Assembly (NCBI GenBank): GCA_048213135.1
Contig: PS015058.1
Location: 19,934 to 83,933, forward strand
Origin: Reclinomonas americana ATCC 50394
Taxonomy: Eukaryota; Jakobida; Jakobea; Jakobida
Direction: 5' to 3'
DNA: 64,000 nt
The notes beneath the pieces are model-generated. The model made no database searches. It was not told where the DNA came from and was given only the letters and a program-made list of their open reading frames with translations. Both the position numbers and the translations under genes were made by a program. Below are positions 16,201 through 32,144 of this stretch, one piece after another. How positions within the stretch are numbered: position 1 is the stretch's first letter; every line of letters begins with the position of its first letter.

Positions 16201-19200
16201 CACTCACGTGCGAGGCGTGTTGCCTGATGCTCACACTTGCACAGGTACGAGCGTCTGCAGGAGTCGATTGAGATGCGTGTCGACCGTCGCACTCAAAAGG
16301 TGTACGGCCCGCCGGCTGGTGAGTGCGACTTGCAAGATTCAGAGTAATTTTGTGGTTGTCGCTTACCATTTGTTGTGCATCTGTGCAGGCATGCGATTGA
16401 TTACCTTCCTGGATGACTTGAACATGCCGCAAAAGGACACCTTCGGCTCGCAGCCGCCGCTGGAGCTCGTGCGTCAGTGGATGCAGTACGAGTTCTGGTA
16501 CGATCTGCACAAGCAGTCGCAGCGCTACATCAAGGACATGCAGCTGATTGCGGCAATGGCGCCGCCAGGTTTGTGTCGATTGATCTGTCCGCCTTTTTCT
16601 CTTCTTTCGACGGTCGCACTCATGTCGAACTCGTTGCGCACCACAGGCGGCGGTCGCACGGTCATCTCGGGCCGTCTGCAGAGCAAGTTCAACGTGATCA
16701 ACGTGACCTTCCCGTCCAAGACGCAAGTGCAGCACATTTTCAGCACCATGCTCAAGGCCAAGCTCATGGATTTCACCGACGACGTGCGCAGCCTCGTCGA
16801 TCCGCTCACTCAGGTGCGTGATAGCTCACGCGAGCGTGAGGAGAAAGGTCGATCGATGCTCACCATTGTTTGCAGAGCACTGTCGACATTTACAACGCCG
16901 TCGTCAACGGTCTGCTGCCAACGCCCACCAAGTCGCACTACGTCTTCAACATGCGCGATCTGTCCAAGGTGTTCCAGGGCATCATGTCGACCACCAAGGA
17001 GGCTGTCGACTCGAAGCAGTCCATGGTCAAGCTGTGGATTCACGGTGCGAGAGCCCTGTGTCATCTATTTCTCCTTCGCCGAGGTTGATCATTTGACAAT
17101 GCCTTGGTGTTTCCGATTGCAGAAAACATGCGCGTGTTCTCCGACCGCCTCATCTCCGACCAAGATCGCGAGTTCTTCCGTCAGCTCGTCGACGACAAGT
17201 TGTTCTCGTACTTTGAGACCACGTGGTCGTCGACCTGCTCGGATGGCCCACCGATCTTCGGCAACTTTATGGACGGCACTCCGTTGCGTTTTCTTCCTTA
17301 TTTCCACTCCCTGCATCTTGTGCGTCCTCACCTTTAATAATCGCACAGCATGTCGGAGAAGCCGGCCTACAAGGAGGTCCCGTCGCTGCGCGAGTTGCAC
17401 ATGCGCCTGGGTGACGCACTCGACATGTACAACATGACGCCGAAGGTGCGCCCGATGGACCTGGTGCTGTTCAAGGACGCCATGGAGCACGTGTGCCGCA
17501 TCTGGCGCGTGCTCTCGCAGGAGCGCGGCAATGTGATGCTTGTCGGCGTCGGCGGTAGCGGTCGCCAGAGTTTGTCGCGTCTGGCCGCCTCGCTCGGCGA
17601 GTACGGTGTGCGCCAAGTGGAAATCACCAAGAGCTTCGGCTTCAACGACTGGCGCAAGTTCATCATGGAGCTGTACGTCGAGGCCGGTGGCCCCGACGCC
17701 AAGCATCTCGTGTTCCTCTTTACGGACACGCAGATTGTGCTGGACAGCTTCATGGAAGGTGAGGCGACGCGACGCGACGCGACGCGGCAGGGAATACGTG
17801 TAGCACAGAATGACTCACTCCGTATCTGCAGACATCAACAACATTCTCAGCAGTGGCGAAGTGCCGAACCTGTTCCCCAACGAGGATCTCACTCGCATTC
17901 GCGAGGAGATGCGTCCGATCGCCCGCCAACTCGATCGCTCGCAGACCAACGACGCCCTGTACGGCCTGTTCATTGAGCGTGTCCGTGCTCACTTGCACGT
18001 GGTGCTGGTGCGTACTCTCTTCGTTGACGTGTGTCTGTGAAGAGCAACTCACCATGTATGTGTGTATAGTGCATGAGTCCGGTCGGCGACGGCTTCCGTA
18101 ACTACATTCGCATGTTCCCGTCGCTGGTCAGCTGCACGACCATCGATTGGTTCAGTGAGTGGCCGGAGGACGCGCTGCTGGAGGTGGCGGCCAAGTTCTT
18201 GGAGGATGTGCCGGATGTGAGCGACGAGGAGCGTCGCAACGTCGGCGAGATTGTCGTCAACATGCACGTGTCGGTGGCGCAGATGAACAAGCGCATGCTG
18301 AACGAGCTGCGCCGCTACAACTACGTGACGCCGACCAACTTCCTGGAGCTCGTCAAGGGCTACAAGGGCCTGCTGCAAGAGAAGCGACGCGAGCTCGGTG
18401 CCCTGGCGCACAAGCTGCGCAACGGTCTGCAGAAGCTGGAAGAGGGTCGCCAGCAAGTCGAGACCATGTCGAAGGAGCTCGAAATCAAGCAGGTGGACGT
18501 CGAGCGGAACCAGGAGGAATGCGATGCGCTGCTTAAGGTCATTGTGTCGGAGAAGGCCGACGCCGACAAGCAAGAGGCGGAAGTTGCGTCTCGACAGCCG
18601 GAGTATTTTTGTGTGTCACGTTAACATCAGTGCTGACGCCATGATGTTGTTACGCACAGGTCACCCGCGAGAGTGCACGCATTGAGAAGGAGAAAGAGGA
18701 GGCGTACTCAATCATGGCAGAGGCGCAGACGGAGCTGGACAAGGCGCTGCCGTTGCTGGAGGATGCAGAAAAGGCGCTGGGTGGCCTCAACCGTAGTGAT
18801 TTGGTCGAAGTGCGCTCGTACACCAAGGTGCCACTCGAGGTGGAGCTGGTGCTCAAGGCTGTGATGGTGTTGCTCGGCAAGCCGGCGACAGTCGACGAGG
18901 CCAAGCGTCGTATGAACGACCCCAGTTGCGTTCAACGCCACCCACTACCCGATGGTGTCACAGTGCACTAATTCCTGCCCCTCTTTTCGCGTGTGTCGAC
19001 AGACTTTATCTCGCAGCTGGTGACGTACCCGAAGGACGACATGAGTCTGACGGTGCTGGGCAAGATCGGCAAGTACACAGTGATGGATGAGTTCCAGCCG
19101 GCGGTGAGTCTACCACCTCGTCTCCCTCCCTTTTATTCTTCTGAGAACTCACTTTGCTGTCGTGGCGCGCAGAACGTCGGTCGCGTGTCGCGCGCCGCTC

Positions 19201-22200
19201 AATCCATGTGCTTGTGGGTGCGTGCCATGGAGTCGTACGGACACGTGGCCAAGACCGTCATGCCGAAGCGTCTGCGTGTCAAGCAAGCGCTCGAGGAGGT
19301 GGACATTAAGGAGAAGAGCTTGGCGGAAGCTCGTTGCGTCATCCAGCGCCACTTCGCAAAAGCGTGTTTGGAACACCAAGTCTCATTGCTTTCCTCCCCA
19401 CACAGAGGCTCGCTTGGCTGAAATCAAGGCCAAAGTCGCGGAGTTGAAGAAGCGTCACGAGGAGTCGGCGGCGCTGCGCGATCGCCTGCGTGCCGAAGCC
19501 GAGATGCTGTCCACGAAGCTGCAGCGTGCCCAGGCGGTGAGTCGTGTGTGCCTCCTGTCTTGAGTGTGGGCTTCATTTGCTGACTCGGCGTGCTGCAGCT
19601 GGTCGACGGTCTGTCGGGTGAGCGTGTGCGTTGGGAGACCAATGCGGAGATCTACGAAGACCAGTTGAGTCGCCTGGTGGGCGACGTGCTGCTTGCTGCG
19701 GCCTTCTTGTCGTACGCTGGTCCCTTCACCTCCGAGTACCGAAGCGATTTGGTGCATGGCTGGAAGGAGCGCGTGTCGGATCTGCGCTTGCCAGTGTCGG
19801 AAGACTTTGAGTTCACCAAGTTCCTGGCGAAGCCGACCGACGTGCGCGACTGGAACATCAAGGGTCTGCCGACGGACAACTTTAGCACGGAGAATGGCGT
19901 GCTGGTCACGCGCAGCTCGCGCTGGCCGCTCATGATTGACCCGCAAGGCCAAGCCAACAAGTGGATCAAGAAGCTCGACCCGAAGCTGGCCGTCACCGAT
20001 CTCAAGCAGCGCGATTTCCTGCGCAAGCTGGAGAACGCCATTGGTTTCGGCACAACGGTGCTCATTGAGGATGTGGGTGAGGAGATGGACCCGACACTGG
20101 AGCCCATTTTGGCCAAGGCCATTGTCAAGATCGGCAACCGCTGGGTGCTGCGTGTCGGCGACAAGGATATTGACTGGAACCCCGATTTCCGTCTGTACAT
20201 GACGACCAAGCTGCCGAATCCGCACTACGCCCCCGAGGTGTGCACCAAGACCACCATTGTCAACTTTGCTGTCAAGGAGCAAGGTCTCGAAGACCAGCTG
20301 CTCGGCATTGTCGTGCGCAAGGAGCGCATCGACCTCGAGCGCAGCAAGAACGAGCTGGTGGTGCAAATGGCCCAGGCCAAGGTACTTTTATTGTGTTTGT
20401 GCATGTGCGCTCCCATTCCGTGTTCCTCATCGTTGTCGCTTCTGGTAGAAACAAATGGAGCAACTCGAGGACGACATTCTGCGTCTGCTGGAGGGCTCTG
20501 GTTCGTTCTTGGACGACGAGCAGCTGGTGTCGACGCTGCAGAATGCCAAGGTCACCAGTCAGCGCATCAAGGAGCAGCTGGCGGTCAACGCCGAGACGGA
20601 GAAGAAGATCGATGTGGCGCGTAACGAGTACCGCCCGTGCGCCAAGCGCGCCTCCATCCTCTTCTTTGTCCTCAACGACCTCAGCCGTGTGGACCCGATG
20701 TACCAGGTGCGCGCAGGGAGAGAGAATGCAGAGAGTGGAGATTATTCGATGTGTGCTGACACCGCTGGCGCAGTTCGCTCTCGACTCGTACATTGCGCTG
20801 TTCGAGATGAACATTGACAACTGCCCGGCGCCGGAGCAGGACGACGTCAAGACGCGCATTCTCCACCTCAACTCGTACCACACCCTGGTCGTGTACAACA
20901 CCACGTGCCGCGGTCTCTTTGAGAAGCACAAGCTGTTGTTCGCGTTCCAGATCTGCGCCAAGATTCTGCAGGGCGAAAGCCAGTTGAATCTGGTGGACTA
21001 CCAGTTCTTCCTGCGCGGTGGCCAGGTGCTGGACAAGGAGACGCAGCCGCCGAACCCGTGCCCGATGTGGATGAACGAGAGCGTATGGGACAACATCTTC
21101 GAGCTCGACAAGCTGTCTTCGTACCGCGGAATTGCCGAGAGGTGCGTGTGTGACATGCACAACACACACACCCCCTGCACACTGTCTCACACGAAATTGA
21201 CACGATCGCAGCTTTGAGCAACTGAGCCGCGATTGGCACGAGTGGTACCTGCACCCGGAGCCGGAGACGATTCCGCTGAAGGGCGAGTGGGAGGCCAAGC
21301 TGCGCGACAAGCTGCAGCGCATGGTGCTGGTCCGCTGCCTGCGCCCCGATCGTGTGACATTCATGGTCCGCGATTTCATCGAGTCCAAGCTCGGTCCTGA
21401 CGTTGCGTCAGTTGTGACAGCAAGGTGATGCGATATGGTGGTACTCACTCTTGTGTGTTTGACGTCGCGCAGTACATCAAGACGCCGGTGGCCGAACTCA
21501 GCATTGTGTACCGCGACTCAAGCCCCGTCACACCCTTCGTGTTTGTGCTGTCGCCTGGTGTCGACCCGACCTCCAAGCTGGGAGAGCTGGCTCGTCAGCT
21601 GAACATCAAATACGTGAGTCGCAACAAGAAGGCGGAGGAGGGCTCTTCATTATCGAGGCTCACCATTTTCTGTTTTCCTCCTTCTCCAGGAAAACCTTGC
21701 GCTTGGTCGTGGCCAGGCCAAGCCTGCGCTCGACATGCTGAATCGCGGCATGCGCGAGGGCAACTGGGTATTCTTCGCCAACTGCCATCTGATGATTAGC
21801 TGGATGCCGGAGCTGGAGAAGATCATCAACGAGCTGCCGCAGCGCGACCTGCACCCGAACTTCCGCCTGTGGCTCTCCAGTGTGCCGCACCCGAAGTTCC
21901 CGATTGGCATTCTGCAGACGGCCATCAAGATCACCACCGAGCCGCCGAAGGGCATCAAGAACAACCTCACCCGTCTGTACAACCTGCTCAGCGAGGAGAA
22001 GTTCGGTCGCTGCTCCAAGCTGAGTCCGTACAAGCGTCTGCTCTTCTCGCTCTGCTTCTACCACTCGATTCTGCTGGAGCGCCGCAAGTTCGGCACCCTC
22101 GGTCTCAACATCCCGTACGACTTCAACGACTCAGACTTCGAGGTCAGCGAGGACATTCTCGCCCTGTACCTCGACTCGTACGAGGAGATCCCGTGGAAGA

Positions 22201-23834
22201 GTCTGCGGTACCTGGTGTCCGAGGCCTCGTATGGTGGCCGTGTCACCGACGACCGCGATCGCCGTCTCCTGAATGTGTACATTGATCAGGTGTGTGTGTG
22301 TGTGTGTGTGTATGGCAAAGTACCTCTCTGCATGGCTGCCAATTAGTGTTTCTCACTCTATGAGTTTTCCCCCTCCTGCAGTTCTTCCACGTCGAAGTCA
22401 CTGAGACCGACAAGTACCGCCTGTCGGCGCTGTCGTCGTACTATGTCCCGCCCGACGGTCCGCTGACGGCCTACAAGGAGTTCATCAAGAGCGAGCTGCC
22501 GGAGCAGGACAAGCCCGAGGCCTTTGGTCAGCACGCCAATGCCGACATTTCAGCGCAGATCGAGGACTCGGTGGCCATTCTCGACACGCTGTTGTCGTTG
22601 CAGCCACGCGCCTCTGCAGCCAGTTTCGTCGTCGCATGCGCGCGCACACACGCGCACGCAGGTTGTGAGTTCGTTTGAACTCACCGTTGCTCGTGAACGC
22701 AGACACTGGTGGTGGACCGGTGGTGTCACGCGAGGACATGGTCATGGACCTGGCCACGGACTTGCAGGGCAAGATTCCAGAGCAGGTCGACCTGGAGCTC
22801 ACCAAGGACGCGCTGCCGGACGACGGCTCCGCCCTCAACCCAGTGCTGCTGCAAGAGCTGGCCCGCTACAACATTCTGCTGCGCAACGTGAAGCGCGATC
22901 TGGCGGAGCTCAAGAAGGGCATCAAGGGTCTTGTGGTCATGAGCCCGGAGCTCGACGAGGTCTTCAACTTCATGTACGACGGCAAGGTGCCGCCGGCGTG
23001 GCTGAAGCAGTATCCGTCGGTGAAGCCGCTTGCGGCCTGGATCCGCGACCTCAACCAGCGCATGGACCAGCTGCGCAAGTGGGCCAACAGGTTGGTGCAA
23101 CTGGTGCGACGTGGTTGGAGACAAGGATTGTGTTGCTGAAATGATTTTTCTGTGCAGCTCCACTCCGCCCAAGATCTTCTGGCTCGGCGGCTTTACGTTC
23201 CCGACGGTTTGTTTGCATGTGTTGTCATAACTACCTTGCCAGTGGCGCTCATTGATTGATGTTGTTTGTGCAGGGCTTCTTGACTGCGCTGCAGCAAAAC
23301 TATGCTCGTCAGCACAACGTGTCTGTCGATATGCTGGGCTGGGAGTTCCCGATTGTGCCGTACGAGGAGGCCGACATTTTGCACCCGCCACGCGACGGTG
23401 CCTACATGAAGGGCATGTTCCTGGAGGGCGGCGGCTGGGACTGGGATGAGTCCGAGTTGTGCGAACCCAAGCCGATGGAGCTGTTGTCGAACATGCCGGT
23501 ACGTGGCGGAGGACGGTCACAGCATTTTTTCGCCGATTTTTAGGTGTTGCTCACTTGCACTGCGCCACACGCACAGATTATTCACTTCAAGCCTGTCGAT
23601 TTGCGCAAGCGCAAGGCTCCTGGCCTCTTCGAGTGCCCGTTGTACATGTATCCAGTGCGCACCGGCACTCGGTGAGTTGTCGCCTGCTTCTTCCCCCCGT
23701 CTTTCCGGCTTGTTGCTGACATTATGTATCACAGTGAGCGCCCGTCGTTCATGCTCTACGTCGACCTGAAGAGCGGTGATGTGGAACCGGAGCATTGGGT
23801 CAAGCGCGGCACTGCGCTGCTGCTCTCGACGTAA
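5610..23834 (+). CDS. DNAH2: Axonemal dynein heavy chain 2 (inner arm dynein I1/f type)
   Basis: Motor subunit of an inner dynein arm; ATP-driven microtubule motor in cilia and flagella. Start [12 protein letters not shown] at 5610; stop TAA 23832-23834. Order: acidic N-terminus, tail (about 5900-11400), linker (to about 13600), AAA1 with [10 protein letters not shown] (13877) and [11 protein letters not shown]2 with GLTGSGKST (14854), AAA3 with GASGTGKTA (16076), AAA4 with GVGGSGRQS (17545, Arg for Lys as usual in axonemal dyneins), stalk coiled coils with microtubule-binding tip (about 18300-19560), AAA5, AAA6 and the C-terminal domain. The C-terminal third resembles DNAH2 most closely ([21 protein letters not shown], final [10 protein letters not shown]). 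Dozens of introns, mostly 60-110 nt, interrupt it; one at 7147-7236 carries a CT repeat. Length is close to the usual 4400 residues. No frame break was found, so the gene looks intact. It implies the organism builds motile cilia. Regulation is not visible beyond the shared upstream region. Confidence 0.95.
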
Positions 23835-23924
23835 ACGCAGCAGAGTCAATGAAAAACGAATACGCAATTTGTGTACGATGATGTGCGTTTGACATTGTCA
23901 TGCCTTCCGGTGTATTGTGGCTGC

Positions 23925-26900
23925 TCAGAAAGCTCCTCGGATGCGTGCCTCGACCGCCAAGATGCGCTCCAGAACTCCACGCTGGAACTTTTGGTGAATC
24001 AGGCGCGCGAATTCGGCCAGTGCCTCGGCCGTCTCCTGTGTGCTGGCCAGCAACTGCACGACGAGGTGAGGACACGCGAGGGAGGACGGAAGGAAAGAGC
24101 ACGGTACACACCTGGGCGTGCATGTGCGGCTGCGATCGGCGCACATCAAAGCGCTTGCCGAGCGACTCCATGAGCCGGTCAATAACCACGGGCAGAATGC
24201 GGCGCACGGATTCGTCCAATTGTTGGAATCGCTCGTAGCACTGGCGCACTTGAGCCGGATGCAGGGGCACCAGTTCGAGTGATTGCACCATCTACAAAGG
24301 GAAAGGGAAAGGGAAAGGGAGAGGGAGAGGGAGAGGGATAGAGGGATAGAGGGTCAGCTGTGATTAAAGGCGGTGGTGGTGGCGGCGACGACAAAGCAAA
24401 CCTGAATCGAGTCATCCTGGTGTCCGGCATCGTACGCATCAATGTACTCCATCAGCTGCAAGATGTAATGCAGCGTCTGCAGCAGGCTGGACGACGGCGC
24501 TTCGGAGCTATCCGAGAGCGACGACTGCCGGTAGTTGGCATAAAATTGCAGGCCCAAGTCCTGGAGCAACAGATTGAGGAACAACTGACAAGAGGGCGAC
24601 TGAGCATTGCCAGCTCGACACACCTTCAGCTCCACTCGCCGCTCGCCATTAATGGCCACACGTCCGAGTTCGCGGTTGAGAATAACAAGCGCCTCATTCG
24701 GTTTCTGTGCACAGACAGACAAGTGAGTATGACAATCTAGGCGCCACACTCACGAGTGCCGCCACATACCTTGCACACGTTGTACAGGTACACAGCATCC
24801 TCGATGAGACCCTTGCGCTCCGCCTGCGCCGCCGCATTGGCGGCCACCAGGCGCACCTCGTCCGAGTTGTACACCTCATGCAAGCATCCACGCTGGCGAC
24901 AAGACGTTGGTTCAACATACGGCAACGGTCTGCGGGCGGACACACACAACACTCACCTCGCGGCTTCCCTTGCCGAAAAACACTTCCCAGTTGCGGCTCT
25001 TGCGCACGACCTTGCTGACTGCCAAAATGCGTGCGCGCTTGGCAGGACTGCACATGCCACAAACAGTCAGCAACCAACCTTGCGCACAAGCACTCCTCGA
25101 CTATGCCACGCAACTCGATGCTGTCCAAGGCCTCGTCCGGGCTGTACTCGTCGGCCGACGGTTGCACCAGAGAAACGTACGTGACTGCCGGACGGGGCGC
25201 CGTCTGCACAAACGACTTGACGTACTCCTTGAGCAGAGCGTTGAAGTTGAAAAAGTCGGTCTCCGCCTCGCGACCAACTGCGAAGCCATCGTCTAGTCAG
25301 CCGGAAAGCGCAGCACATAGTTTCTACCAAAAGGAGCGACGCAACAAATGGGATTTTGTGTGGACGACGGCAGATTCAGCGCGCCGTAGTACACCAAGGC
25401 AATTGCCATGTGCAAGCCCTCCAGCTTGAAATCGCCGAGCGTGCGCGTGCACAAGTATTCGAGACCCTGGTGGACAGAGAGAGTGAGGAAGAGAGAGTGC
25501 AGACTTACAACAAGACACGCACACACATACCCGTTCGAATTGCTGCGTCAAAAAGAGCAGCTTGGCAAACAGGAGAGGGTTCTCGGGGAACGCCTCTCGT
25601 GGATTCTGTGACGAGACGAGCGCCTGCACGTCTTCCAGGCGACGAGACGACGCCGATGACGAGGACGAGGCGGCAGTCTCCGGCAGAATGCGCACCATTT
25701 TCAACTGTGAATGACAGGAGGGTTGTATGTGAGTACTTCTACCGACACCAGGCGATTCTGGATCCATCAAAACCAACCTCCCACCACACCCAGTCCTCGA
25801 TGAACTGCGTGACGTCCTGCGGCAACCCCGACGGCAGCCGGCACATGAGAGCGTAGATGGCCTTCAGGTAGGGATCGTCAGAGTCAGACAAGCTGTCCAT
25901 TCGATCCTTTGCCTGTCTCCAGGTATTTTCGTTGGCCCTACGATGTTGTCAACGTCAGAACATTACCCAGAATGCGATGGGGAAGCTGGCGACCTCTTCC
26001 CACGCACCCCGAGTGATCGGAACCCAGCAGCTTTGTCATGAACGACGCCAGTTCCGGATCGCGCTTTGACATCAAGCGGCGCGCCTTGTCGGTGAGACCG
26101 CATCGAAGGCAAAAGTAAATCAGCGCAAACGGATACTCGACGCGCTCGCCCTCGCGCTTGCGTACGGTCTCGCGCTACACACACGCACGCAAATGATAAG
26201 TGTGAGGTGAATCAGCGAGACACGCACAAACACACACATCCACAAAAAAACACACCCTGACATGGTCGGATATCCGCTTCTCCTCGCGCATCACATTGAG
26301 GTAGCCACGCAGATTGGAGATTGGCTTTTGCGTGCCACCACGTTGCGCCAGCAGCGGGTTATTCGTCGCCGTCGTGCGGCAGTGCTTCAACATGCTGTGC
26401 GTGGGAGAGAAAGAGAAGCATGAGTCCAAGCATGCAGAACATCGACACAGAGAGGCCCACGCAACTCGTCCTCCAGGTACTTGAGCGCGCCAGTCAAGTA
26501 ATGCTGTCTCCTCTCGTTGCCGGTGAATCGTGCCATCTCCTCGCTTGGTCGGTGCGTGTTGGCCAACGAGTCAACATCGAGCAACGACCCGAGCAACTCC
26601 CACAACTCGGACGGTTGAGTGCCCTGTTCACTCACACGCGCCACCGTTAGCAACACTAAAGAAATGAGTGTCTGACAAAGAGCGACCCCACCTGCGGTCG
26701 GCTGGACACAGCCTCGGAGCACTTGCGAAAGTTGGCAATGAGCGGGTACGGCTCCTCCTGGAACACAGCAACCGCGTACTCGTGCACGACCTCGTAAAAC
26801 GCTTGCATGCGCGGGTGAATAAACGCGCCGCCACGCATGCCCGTCGGGTGCGCCGGCTGCACCGCACCCGTAGTCATGTACTGGAATCCACCACCAGCGC

Positions 26901-28211
26901 CCGCCCCATCCGCACGCGGCACCGCATCCGCCGCCATGAGCACATCATCGTCAATACCATCGACACCCGGCTGCTGCGGACGCCGCCGCTTCATCCAGTC
27001 CAGGAACTTTTGTCGACTCTTTTCCCACTTCTTGCGTGTCAGTCGGTGGTAGGCGTCCTCGAACTTGGAGGTGGTCTGGCGGGGGGAGGAAGAAGGGTGA
27101 GACGGGGAAGGGTGAGAAGGGGAGAGAAGGGGAGAGAGAGAAGGGAGAGAGTGTGAAGGAGAGGCAGGAGAAGGGTGGGGGAGGGAGAGAGAGAGGTGAG
27201 GGAGAGTGTGCGTTGTATGTGTGTGAGTGAGAGAGAAGGGGACAGTGCGAAGCGAGGGAGGAGAGAGGCAAGGGAGAAGCCTGGGAGAGAGAGAGGGGCA
27301 AAGAGAGAAAGGGAGAAGATAGAAGCAGGAGAGAAGCGTGAACGAGAGTGACATACACCGAGAGACAAATGAAGAGAAACGAAGCAGAGAAAGCGATAGA
27401 AGCAAGGGGGAGAGAGAAGGGGAGGCAGAGAAGGGTGGGGGAAGAAGAGTGAAAAACAGAGAACGCTAGAAAGAGGGAGGCACAAAGGGAGAGTGAGTGT
27501 GCATGTAGGGAGAGAGAGAGGCAAGAGAAGGGCGTAACAACTGAGAACGGGAGACAAGGGAGACGCGCGAGGGAAAGAAAAGGCACAAGAGAGAGACAGG
27601 GAGAGAGGCAAGGACAGTACCGACTTGCGTGCTTCCTCCACAGCCGTCGCAATCATCATTTCCCGCTCGTGACGAGTAAAGCCCTCGACATCGGTCTTGC
27701 GGAAGGGCTCCAGTGGCTGCAAGCACCAGCAGTCAACAGACAAGAAGGAGAAAGAGAGAGAGAGATGCACACAGGGAGACACACACCTCGAATGCATGTT
27801 GCAAGTCGAGCGCATTGAGACGACGACTGGTGGTCGACACATCGACCTTGTTACGCGCCAACAGCATCACACTGCACAAACACACAGAGTGAGCAACAAG
27901 CATAGAGCACAAAGAGACATCAAAGTGCACACACACACACACACACACCCTTTTGTGTGCGCAGTCGAGCGCGCCTTGGCCGACAACTTGCGCGTCTCTG
28001 CCAACAGCATCTCAGGTGTGCGATGCAGAGGAAGCGGTTCCTCTCCACCTGCATACTGATTGGCCTCGGCCTGTGAAAGAAAAGAGAGAGAGAGAGAGAG
28101 AGAGATGAGCGCGACATGTCACGCACTTTTTATCTTGCAAAACCACATACACACACAGCACAACGAGCAGCGCGTTACCATCAGGAACTCCAGCTCCGCC
28201 TCGCGATTCAT
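23925..28211 (-). CDS. NUP93: Nucleoporin NUP93 / Nic96
   Basis: Inner-ring scaffold nucleoporin of the nuclear pore complex. Start MNREAELEF at 28211; stop 23925-23927 after ARIRGAF. The N-terminal part (about 27630-28211) is predicted helical, with a DVEGFTRHEREMMIATA segment typical of the family's early region. Next comes KFEDAYHRLTRKKWEK, then the Nic96 helical solenoid: an FIHPRMQAFYEVVHEYA block near 26760-26830, LFAKLLFLTQQFER near 25530-25590 and GLHMAIALVYYGAL near 25390-25430. The last exons (23925-24300) are helical. About 15 or more introns interrupt it, and one (about 27078-27620) is a long polypurine/polypyrimidine tract. The stop is 90 bp from the DNAH2 stop (tail to tail). 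The start is 137 bp from PSMD14 (head to head). Identification rests on several family blocks in the right order; exact exon borders are approximate. Confidence 0.87.
27078..27620 (+). repeat. Polypurine (GA/GGA-rich) tract filling a NUP93 intron
   Basis: About 540 bases of nearly pure purine on the plus strand (GAGAGAAGGG-type words, no exact unit). In the minus-strand NUP93 transcript it is a polypyrimidine intron. No exon is visible in it; long Ser/Leu/Pro frames are composition artefacts. Confidence 0.85.
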
Positions 28212-28348
28212 AGTCCACACACACACACGCAGCAACGACGAAATCCACTGCTCTGTTTCAATCGACCAAAGTCGTGTTGTCTTTGTTTTTGTGTCGCGCG
28301 CGCGCACACTTTGGTTGTTGTGTTGTGTGTGAGTGAGTGCGCTGCAAG
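28212..28348. promoter_or_regulatory. 137-bp divergent intergenic region, NUP93 / PSMD14
   Basis: Short region between two start codons, CA/TG-rich with a run of CGCGCGCG near 28298. No TATA box is evident on either side. Confidence 0.45.
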
Positions 28349-31973
<3,625 letters not shown>

Positions 31974-32144
31974 GATGTGTATGCGCGTGTGTGTGTGTGT
32001 GCTCGCTACTTCTCGCTGGAAACAATATGTGTGTGTACTTAGACGAAAAATGAAACGAGTGGGATGCGGTGAACCAACCAGCAAAGAGAGCGCGACTGCA
32101 TTGCATTGCCACACACTATCTCTCTGTCTCTCCTTTTCGTCTTA

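Noticed and set aside
26951-27842. Ser/Leu/Pro-rich frames on the minus strand in the NUP93 intron.
   Set aside because: They translate a polypyrimidine intron; flanking NUP93 exons join without them.
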